Shown here: one piece after another, positions 1-7,129 of the stretch
How the letters are laid out: each line of letters starts with the position of its first letter
How positions within the stretch are numbered: the first letter of the stretch is position 1
From: Flectobacillus sp. BAB-3569
Lineage (GTDB): Bacteria; Bacteroidota; Bacteroidia; Cytophagales; Spirosomataceae
Reading direction: 5' to 3'
Length of the DNA stretch: 64,000 bases
NCBI RefSeq assembly: GCF_002270355.1
Contig: NZ_NJFZ01000004.1
Location: 1 to 64,000 of the forward strand
Notes under the pieces: model-generated
Told to the model about the DNA's origin: nothing
Database searches by the model: none
Seen by the model: only the letters and a program-made list of their open reading frames with translations
Made by a program: the position numbers and the translations under genes

Positions 1-84
1 AGGCAATAGGCAATAGGCAATAGGCAATAGGCAATAGGCAATAGGCAATAGGCAATAGGCAATAGGCAATAGGCAATAGGCAAT
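1..84. repeat. AGGCAAT heptamer tandem array, 12 copies
   Basis: Twelve uninterrupted, perfect copies of the 7-bp unit AGGCAAT begin at the window edge, so the array may continue upstream. It ends at a run of A. The unit resembles the AGGCA-type words found in the dispersed intergenic repeats near 40.1, 41.9 and 53.1 kb, so it may be an expanded piece of that family. It lies outside any recognisable gene. Function unknown. Confidence 0.97.
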
Positions 85-170
85 TAGAAAAAAAAATCGA
101 CCCCAACCTTATCTACTCGGTTTTTACAAACTTTTTTTGCTTTTTTTGCTTTTTTTTCAAAAAAAACTAA

Positions 171-281
171 CCCCTATCCCCTCACCCCTGAACCCTAAAA
201 AAAACACTTTGTGCCTCTGTGCCTTTACCCCTGTTCACTAACCCCTAAACCCTAACCCCTAACCACTAAACCCTATATCCC
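171..281 (-). other. C-rich tract with G-quadruplex potential on the minus strand
   Basis: C runs at 171-174, 178-181, 185-188 and 193-195 are separated by loops of only 3-4 nt. On the minus strand this satisfies the standard G3+N1-7 quadruplex rule. A second, looser set of C runs lies at 242-245, 250-252, 256-259, 271-273 and 279-281, in a telomere-like CCCTAA pattern. The tract ends about 15 nt before the response regulator start. A copy of a dispersed word (CTTTGTGCCTCTGT, 207-220) sits between the two sets. A structural or regulatory role is inference. Confidence 0.6.
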
Positions 282-296
282 TAAAACACCCAAAAA

Positions 297-1054
297 ATGA
301 GCATCATAAAAAGTATAATCATAGACGACGAACCCAAAGCACGGGTACTACTCAACGCAATAATTGAGCAATATTGCCCTGAAGTCCGTGTAGAGGCATT
401 ATGTAATGACTTACCGTCTGGCATCAAAGCCATCAAAAAGCATAAACCTGATCTAATTTTCTTAGACATAGAAATGCCAGGACACAGTGGACTAGAATTA
501 TTAGATTTTTTGACGAGGAAGAAGTAAACTTTGGTATCATTTTCACTACGGCTTACAACGAATATGCCCTTCAAGCATTTAAGTTTTCAGCGATTGATTA
601 TCTTCTTAAACCTATTCAGCACACCCAACTGATAGAGGCAGTTGAAAGATTTAGTCGCAAAAAGGAACAATCGCAAAATCAGCAACTAAAAGCTCTACAA
701 AGTAATTTGAATGTTTCAAAATCTTGGGAAGAAAAAAGAATCGTTGTACCCAATGGACAAAACTACAAGCTTTTGAGTCCATCAGATATCTTGATGGTAA
801 AAGGCGAAGGTTCTTACAGTGAATTGTATTTACAAGATGGAAGCAGAATTTTGGCTAGTAGAAATCTAAAGCATTTTGAAGAAATACTTTCTCATATTCC
901 TTATTTTTTCAGAACACATAAATCCTATCTTGTCAATTTGCAAACAGTAGTAGAATTTGTCAAAAGTGATGGAGGCTATTTGAATATCAAAGGCGGATTG
1001 GTGGCTGGAATCTCTCCTGAAAAAGTAGACGAGTTTTGGGAAAGACTCAAATAA
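297..1054 (+). pseudogene. LytTR-family response regulator, interrupted by a frameshift
   Basis: This is a two-domain response regulator. The receiver domain has the acidic pair D10-D11, phosphoacceptor D57 in FLDIEMP, and, after the frameshift, the conserved T (FTTAY) and K (YLLKP). A LytTR DNA-binding domain follows (VPNGQNYKLL, HKSYLVNL). The 0 frame stops at TAA 525-527. Reading moves back by one base at the T6 run 506-511 and then stays open to 1054. With one extra T the gene would encode 252 residues, the normal family length. The 0-frame heptamer is T TTT TTG, a canonical -1 slippery pattern, so real slippage is possible, but a sequencing undercall or true mutation is at least as likely. 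Such regulators usually pair with a LytS-type membrane kinase, which would lie outside this window. Confidence 0.85.
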
Positions 1055-1077
1055 TTAAATGAGCTGTGAATGAATGG

Positions 1078-1112
1078 GTAGAGACGCAAGACGCAAAGCA
1101 TTGCGTCTCTAC
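1078..1112. repeat. GTAGAGACGC palindromic intergenic repeat
   Basis: Inverted repeat with 12-bp perfect arms GTAGAGACGCAA and TTGCGTCTCTAC around an 11-nt loop. It lies just after the response regulator. A second member with a shorter loop is at 28249-28272. Palindromic GTAGAGACGC-type repeats are a known class of dispersed bacterial intergenic element; the assignment here rests on the sequence pattern only. Confidence 0.8.
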
Positions 1113-1161
1113 AGGTAAAACATAACATAATCACTCAATCACAACTCGCTAATTCAATCAA

Positions 1162-2574
1162 TTACAAAAGTGTACTAGGACAAACATAGTCTGTGAGTTT
1201 CAATTTATTCGTTGCTTTGATGGCACTAAAACCACCCGATACGTCTACCAAATTTTCAAAACCTCTCGCTTTCAAGATAGAAATAGCAATCATTGAACGG
1301 TAACCGCCTGCACAGTGTACATAAGTAGTGGCATCACGGTCGATACTTGCCATATAATTGTTTAAAAAATCTAAAGGCGCATTTTCTATACCAATCACAT
1401 GTTCAGAATCATACTCGCTTTTACGACGTACATCTATAGCTTTGTGCGTATTATCTTTACTAAATTTATCCACAAAATCTTCTGCCGAAATTGTAGCTAC
1501 CGTATCTACCTCACGACCGTCGGCAGCCCAAGCTTCGAAGCCTCCTTTCAGATATCCTATACAATTGTCATAACCTACTCTTGACAAACGCAACACGGCC
1601 TCCTCCTCTTTTCCTTCCTCTGTAATCAACAAAATAGGTTGTTGTAAATCGGTAATCAATGTACCTACCCACGAAGCAAACTGACCTTCAAGACCAATAT
1701 TAATGGCATTAGGAATAAACCCTTTAGCAAAATCTTTGGCAGCACGAACATCCAACACAAGGGCATTTTCTTCGTTACTTGCCGCTTCAAATGCCGCAGG
1801 ACTAAGCGCTTGTGTTCCTTTGGCTATTACCTCATCGACGTTGGCATAACCTATTTTGTTCATTACGGCATTTTTAGGAAAATACTGAGGTGGCGTTACT
1901 AATCCTGTAAGTACCTCTTTGACAAATTGCTCTTTTGACTTGGCCTGTAAAGCATAGTTAAAACGCTTTTGGTTGCCCAATTTATCGGTTGTTTCCTTAC
2001 TCATGTTTTTACCACATGCCGAACCCGCTCCATGTCCAGGATATACGATAACATCATCGGGCAAAGTCAAAATTTTGTTTTGAAGACTTTCATATAATAA
2101 CCCAGCCAAATCTTCTTGTGTAAGATCAGATTTTACGGCTAAGTCAGGACGACCTACATCTCCAATAAAAAGTGTATCGCCAGAGAAGATGGCATTCTCC
2201 TTACCGTTTTCATCAATCAGCAAAAAGGTAGAAGACTCCATCGTATGACCTGGGGTATGCAATACCTTGATTTTGATATTACCCACTTTAAACTCTTCGC
2301 CATCCTCTGCAATGTATGCTGGATAAGCAGGTTGAGCAGTCGGTCCAAATACAATGGTAGCACCAGTTTTGTTAGAAAGGTCGATATGTCCCGAAACAAA
2401 ATCGGCATGAAAGTGCGTTTCGAAAACGTATTTGATTTGCGCATTATCTTTCTCAGCACGCTCGATATACGGTTTTGATTCGCGAAGTGGGTCAATGATG
2501 GCAACCTCTCCTGCTGATTCGATATAGTACGCTGCTTCAGCTAAACATCCTGTATAAATTTGTTCTACTTTCAT
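1162..2574 (-). CDS. MBL-fold hydrolase with tandem rhodanese domains (persulfide dioxygenase-like)
   Basis: Cytoplasmic protein of 470 residues. Residues 1-240 form a metallo-beta-lactamase fold with metal motif H54-F-H56-A-D58 and SGDTLFIGDVGRPDL, as in ETHE1-like glutathione-persulfide dioxygenases. Two rhodanese domains follow. The first lacks the catalytic loop Cys (ITEEGKEEE stands in its place) and is probably structural. The second has HCAGGYRS with the active Cys. The start is placed at MKVEQIYTG, 17 codons inside the longest frame, because the paralogue at 31189-32604 begins at the same point. The upstream region holds a CRP-like box and a TAATTTTG promoter element, so it likely belongs to the sulfur regulon described elsewhere in this window. 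Function in sulfane-sulfur oxidation or transfer is inferred from domains and promoter. Confidence 0.9.
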   Translation of the reverse strand: MKVEQIYTGCLAEAAYYIESAGEVAIIDPLRESKPYIERAEKDNAQIKYVFETHFHADFVSGHIDLSNKTGATIVFGPTAQPAYPAYIAEDGEEFKVGNIKIKVLHTPGHTMESSTFLLIDENGKENAIFSGDTLFIGDVGRPDLAVKSDLTQEDLAGLLYESLQNKILTLPDDVIVYPGHGAGSACGKNMSKETTDKLGNQKRFNYALQAKSKEQFVKEVLTGLVTPPQYFPKNAVMNKIGYANVDEVIAKGTQALSPAAFEAASNEENALVLDVRAAKDFAKGFIPNAINIGLEGQFASWVGTLITDLQQPILLITEEGKEEEAVLRLSRVGYDNCIGYLKGGFEAWAADGREVDTVATISAEDFVDKFSKDNTHKAIDVRRKSEYDSEHVIGIENAPLDFLNNYMASIDRDATTYVHCAGGYRSMIAISILKARGFENLVDVSGGFSAIKATNKLKLTDYVCPSTLL

Positions 2575-2622
2575 GACTTTCAGTTGGTTAAAAAATGTTT
2601 TCCTGATTGAAATTTGATAGAA

Positions 2623-2667
2623 CAAAATTAGTCTAGTCCTCTACGCTCTTCTGTAACATTCCTCACA
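2623..2667 (-). promoter_or_regulatory. Promoter with CRP-like box of the MBL-rhodanese gene
   Basis: On the minus strand a box TGTGA-GGAATG-TTACA (forward 2652-2667) is centred 33.5 nt upstream of the TTTG of TAATTTTG (2630-2623), a perfect TAnnTTTG element of the Bacteroidota type. This puts the box near -41, the position of a class II activator. A weaker GTGATAAATGTCA follows at 2676-2688. The same arrangement recurs at four other sulfur genes in the window. The rest of the gap 2668-2906 is AT-rich with no further signal that I can support. Confidence 0.75.
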
Positions 2668-2906
2668 AAGACTCGGTGATAAATGTCAGTGGAAAAAATG
2701 ATGGAAAGGGTTATTTTTGATATAAAGATTTAGGTAGTATTGGAAAAATACAGAGAGTAGCTTGTGTCATATCAACCCCTATTTTATAAAAACTTAGAAA
2801 TTTTTTATAATTTATCCACCAGAACAAAAAACATAACTATCTCATTTTCAATAAAAACCCCAAAAAACACAAGCCCAACTCAATACAAGTACTGTCATTT
2901 TAAGCC

Positions 2907-5900
2907 TTATTGCATATTCTCACTTTGAAGTTTACTCACATAGGCAGAAGGGGTAATCCCAAACTGTTTTTGAAAGTCTCTCGAAAAATTGGTAGGGATA
3001 TTATAGCCCACCATGTCTGCAATCTCGTTGATTTTATATTTGTTTTCTGCCAATAACTCTGCTGCTTTTTTCAGTCGAGATAAATTGATTAACTCATTTG
3101 GCTTTAAGTCTGATATTCCTTTAATTTTTCGGTAAAGCGTAGGTCGGCTCATGTTCATTAGAGAGGAAAGCAAATCTACATCCAGATTACTATCTGCAAT
3201 GCGTTCGGCAATAATAGCGTGGAGCTGTTCCAAAAACTGCTTATCGGCTGTTGAAAAAGCAATACCTTTGATATGCGTCAGCGGTGAGCGTGCAAAGTAT
3301 TCCTTAATAATATTTCGGTTATTAATCAGGTTTGTAATTTGTGCCGCTAGGTGTTCTAGCGAAAAAGGTTTTTCGATATAGGCATCTGCCCCTACTTCCA
3401 AACCTTCTATTCTGGAATTAATCGAACTTTTTGCCGTTAAAAATATAATCGGGATGTGGCTGAATTGCACATCTGTTTTTATTTTTTTACAAAGCTCGAT
3501 ACCATCCATTACAGGCATCATAATATCACTAATAACCAAATGAACATTTTCCTGCTCTAATATTTCAATGGCCTGTACGCCATCCAAAGCACGCATAACA
3601 TGATAAGATGCACTTAGCTCGCGACTCAAGTAGTTAAGAATTTCGACATTATCCTCCACAATCAAAATCACAGGTTTGCCTGTATCGTCGGCATCGATGA
3701 CTTCGTTACTGAATATCTCGGTTTGAGCATCTTCTTGATTACCCTTCAAATCCATCTCGTAGTCTTGATGAATAGGAAGCGACAACAGAAAAGTATTTTG
3801 TTGCTCATTACGCAGATGAACTTCAACCTTTCCTTTGTGCAATTCGGCAAGCGAACGCGCCAACGGAAGCCCTATGCCTGTTCCTTCTTGCTTTTGATTG
3901 ACTTTTAGTCGAAAGAAAGGTTCGAAGATTTTTTCTTTACTTTCATGATCAATAATAAAACCGTCATTGGTAAACTCAATGTGAAAAAGTAAATCATCGC
4001 TACTAAATGGCAGGAGCTTTACTTTCACCGAAGTGTCGGCATATTTAACAGCATTATTGATTAGATTGCTAATAATCTTTTTACATGCCTCGATATCGAC
4101 ATAGGCATGTAGGGTTATTCTAGGCAGCTCAATTTTATAGTTTAGTTTTTTCTGTTCTGCTGCTGGCTTGAAGATCGTAAACACCTCATTGAGTAACTCG
4201 TTGATGTCGGTTTTGGTGAAATTCAAACTAAAGTTATTTGCTTCTGCTTTTCGGAAATCTAATAATTGATTAGTAAGGTCGATGAGGCGATTGGTATTCT
4301 TTTTAATCATGTTCAAATTATCAAATGTTTCTGGATTGGTATTCTTATCAGATAGTAGTTTATCTAATGGCATTTTGATTAATGTTAAAGGTGTTTTGAT
4401 TTCGTGGGCAACATTCGTAAAAAAGTCAATTTTGGCATTATAAATTTCTCGTTCTTTACCAATCTGGATAGTCTCTATTTCTCTTTTATTTTTTTCGCTA
4501 ATTGCTAAGTGATAGTACCTAAATAGCACAACGGCAATTGTACAGAATAGAACAAAATATGACACATAAGCCCAGCCAGAAGCCCACCAAGGTGGCATAA
4601 TGTCGATACTGAGTTTTGTTTCTTGGATACTCCAAACATTATCGTTGTTCGCTCCTTTAATCCTTAACACATAATGACCAGGTTGGAGTTTGGAAAAAGA
4701 TATTTTACGCTGACTCGACAAGCTATACCACTGGTTATCTAAGCCCTGCATTTGATACTGAAAACTATTCATTTTGGGAATAACATAACTGAGTAGCGCT
4801 ACATCAAAACTCAGGTTGGAGCGGTCGTAGGGAAGTTTAATTTTATCAGTATAAATGGGTGATTGGGTAATTGATGCTTCCTTATCGGCTATACTTAATT
4901 CTTTACCGTTGGCTCTAATACCAGTGATATACACGGCAGGAATATAGGTGTTTTTGATAAAAGATTCGGGTTTGAAGCTAATCATCCCAGCTACTGTACC
5001 AAAAAACAAGGTGCCATCTGCGCTCTTGTAAGAAGAATTATAATTGAACTGTTCGCTAGGAAGCCCATTTGCTTCTGTATAATTGGAGAATTTATCTGTT
5101 TTTAGGTTGAGCATGGACAAGCCTCTGGATGTAGAGACCCAACAGTTTCCTTTATCATCCTCCACCACTCTAAAAACCTGATTATCTAATAGTCCATCCT
5201 CGATACGATAGTTTTTAAATTTCCCTAAAATTGGGTTGTATCTCGAAAGCCCATGTTCGGTACAAAACCAAAAATCGCCATTTTTACTCTGGAAAAGGCT
5301 GTTAACATAGTTATCAAGTAGTCCATTTTTGTTACCTGCCACGTATTGAATTCTGCCTTTTTTGTTGGTGATAGGATTATAATAAAAGACGCCGTTCCCA
5401 TAACTAGAAGCCCAAAGTGTACCTTGTGCGTCTTGATGAATACTCTGGATTTGAGTATTAAAGAACTCCATTCTTGTAAAATCGTCGGTATCTCGATTGT
5501 ATTTATACAAACCAGACCATGTACCTACCAAAATATCTCCCTCTCGAGTTCTGTACAGTGTGACAATAAAATTACTCCCAAATGATCGAGGGGATTCTCT
5601 CGAATAATGCCGAATAACTTTATTGGTTTTCAAATCCATTACATCGAGTCCATGCTCATAGGTACCTATCCATAGGCGGTCGCCATCGGCTACTAAGCCA
5701 TGCAAATTTCGGTAGGTAATACTTCCTTTTTTACCATCAGGTAGGAAAGATTTGATTTTACCTGTTTTCAAATCTAGTTGATTGAGCCCAGCATCTTCTG
5801 TACCAATCCAGAGTTTGCCGTACTGGTCCATACAAATTTCGTGAATCAGACTTCCGCTGATACTATTGTTAGGTAAAGGAAAATACTTTTTGAAACGATT

Positions 5901-6881
5901 GAATTCGGAAGAATAGTAATTTACACCTCCAAACTGAGTGCTAAGCCATATACCATCTTCTTTATCCTTGAAAATCCGGTTGACAATATTATCGGAAATG
6001 GAATAGGGATTATATTTTTCTTTTTGGATATGTTTAAACTGAAGTTTTTTGAGGTCTAAAATAAAAAGCCCTGATTCTGTACCAAGCCACAACTTACCAT
6101 TATTCTGCAAGATGGAATAAACATGAATGCCATCTTTTTGAGCGGCATTTTTAGAAATATCAACAACTTTTCCAGCCTTATAATTGTATAACCATAGTTT
6201 TTTCATGTTTCCGACCAACAAGGTTGTATCTGAAACTGTATGAAGAATCATATCGGTGAATATCTCTTTCCCTCCTGTTAATTTTGAAAAATCATACGAG
6301 GTAAAATCTCCTTTTTGAGCATTGTAATGGCTAATCGTGCCATTACCACTAGCAATCCAAACTTTCCGTGCCTCTGAAACATGAATAGAGACGGTATAAC
6401 CTGCCCAACCAAAGGTCTGAACTTTACCTGTTTTTTGATTATACCGATACAATTGATGATCAGCGATAACCCAAATACCCCCGTTATAATCGCCTCTCAA
6501 CATCCGAACCTCGCCTGGAGGAATCAATTTGAAAGCCGTAAATCGCTCTGTAAGAGGGTTGTAAATGTATATACCCTTATGTGTTCCTATCCATAGTTTT
6601 TCATCTTTAGCCTCATATATAGACGATATCGCATCATCGCCAAGGCTAGTAGAGTCACCATGTTTGTTTCTGAAGATTTTGAATGTATTTCCGTCAAATC
6701 GATTCAACCCATTACGACTGGCAATCCAAATAAAACCCCTTTTATCTTGAATAATATCACGAGTGGCATTGCCCGACAACCCATCTGAAACCTTATAGCT
6801 TTTGAAATAATACCGAACATCCTGCCCTGCACAAGCCATACTAAAGAGTAAACCACAAATCGTAATGAGAAGATTTTTCAC
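2907..6881 (-). CDS. Hybrid two-component system sensor/regulator (HTCS), one-protein
   Basis: Protein of 1324 residues with every part of a two-component pathway. It has a signal peptide ending near SMACAG, a periplasmic two-component regulator propeller (about 25-690, repeats such as IWIASRNGLNRFD, LWIGTEDAGLNQLD), a Y_Y_Y domain (about 700-765) and a transmembrane helix near 775-795. Then come a HisKA domain with H in NVAHEIKTP near 826, a HATPase (GTGIGLPLA), a receiver domain with D in ISDIMMP near 1118, and a C-terminal AraC-type helix-turn-helix (MSRPTLYRKIKG, FGITPSAYV). The gene is divergent from susC with a 248-bp shared control region. In this family the propeller senses a glycan fragment or related ligand and the AraC part activates the neighbouring SusCD operon. 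The ligand cannot be read from sequence. Confidence 0.96.
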   Translation of the reverse strand: MKNLLITICGLLFSMACAGQDVRYYFKSYKVSDGLSGNATRDIIQDKRGFIWIASRNGLNRFDGNTFKIFRNKHGDSTSLGDDAISSIYEAKDEKLWIGTHKGIYIYNPLTERFTAFKLIPPGEVRMLRGDYNGGIWVIADHQLYRYNQKTGKVQTFGWAGYTVSIHVSEARKVWIASGNGTISHYNAQKGDFTSYDFSKLTGGKEIFTDMILHTVSDTTLLVGNMKKLWLYNYKAGKVVDISKNAAQKDGIHVYSILQNNGKLWLGTESGLFILDLKKLQFKHIQKEKYNPYSISDNIVNRIFKDKEDGIWLSTQFGGVNYYSSEFNRFKKYFPLPNNSISGSLIHEICMDQYGKLWIGTEDAGLNQLDLKTGKIKSFLPDGKKGSITYRNLHGLVADGDRLWIGTYEHGLDVMDLKTNKVIRHYSRESPRSFGSNFIVTLYRTREGDILVGTWSGLYKYNRDTDDFTRMEFFNTQIQSIHQDAQGTLWASSYGNGVFYYNPITNKKGRIQYVAGNKNGLLDNYVNSLFQSKNGDFWFCTEHGLSRYNPILGKFKNYRIEDGLLDNQVFRVVEDDKGNCWVSTSRGLSMLNLKTDKFSNYTEANGLPSEQFNYNSSYKSADGTLFFGTVAGMISFKPESFIKNTYIPAVYITGIRANGKELSIADKEASITQSPIYTDKIKLPYDRSNLSFDVALLSYVIPKMNSFQYQMQGLDNQWYSLSSQRKISFSKLQPGHYVLRIKGANNDNVWSIQETKLSIDIMPPWWASGWAYVSYFVLFCTIAVVLFRYYHLAISEKNKREIETIQIGKEREIYNAKIDFFTNVAHEIKTPLTLIKMPLDKLLSDKNTNPETFDNLNMIKKNTNRLIDLTNQLLDFRKAEANNFSLNFTKTDINELLNEVFTIFKPAAEQKKLNYKIELPRITLHAYVDIEACKKIISNLINNAVKYADTSVKVKLLPFSSDDLLFHIEFTNDGFIIDHESKEKIFEPFFRLKVNQKQEGTGIGLPLARSLAELHKGKVEVHLRNEQQNTFLLSLPIHQDYEMDLKGNQEDAQTEIFSNEVIDADDTGKPVILIVEDNVEILNYLSRELSASYHVMRALDGVQAIEILEQENVHLVISDIMMPVMDGIELCKKIKTDVQFSHIPIIFLTAKSSINSRIEGLEVGADAYIEKPFSLEHLAAQITNLINNRNIIKEYFARSPLTHIKGIAFSTADKQFLEQLHAIIAERIADSNLDVDLLSSLMNMSRPTLYRKIKGISDLKPNELINLSRLKKAAELLAENKYKINEIADMVGYNIPTNFSRDFQKQFGITPSAYVSKLQSENMQ

Positions 6882-6979
6882 CTAATTCTTTCTAAATAAT
6901 GATAGTATTAAAGTATGCTTGTGAAGCAACTTTTGTAAATATATCCCTATGTAATTACTATTTTTTCACAAAAATAAAC

Positions 6980-7008
6980 ATTGAGACAGATTGATTTTAA
7001 ATTGAGAC
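6980..7008. promoter_or_regulatory. Direct repeat, candidate operator of the hybrid regulator
   Basis: Perfect 8-bp direct repeats ATTGAGAC at 6980-6987 and 7001-7008 start 21 bp apart, two helical turns, in the HTCS-susC divergent region. AraC-type regulators commonly bind direct repeats on one face of the helix. A small hairpin (ATGGATT/AATCCAT, 7095-7113) lies in the susC leader. The role of both is inferred. Confidence 0.45.
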
Positions 7009-7129
7009 TCAGCGATTATTCCATTAATAAATTAAGCAGGAACTTCGTAAAAAATTTTAATTATATCCAATTTATTAATCAAATAGTAACAATAATGGAT
7101 TCTAAAAATCCATCTAAACAACCATTTTG

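Noticed and set aside
1-84. Heptamer array as a CRISPR
   Set aside because: Units are 7 bp and contiguous, with no spacers and no cas genes nearby.
2676-2688. Second CRP-like site GTGATAAATGTCA before the first MBL-rhodanese gene
   Set aside because: The second half is poor and its distance to TTTG does not fit; kept only as a remark in the promoter entry.
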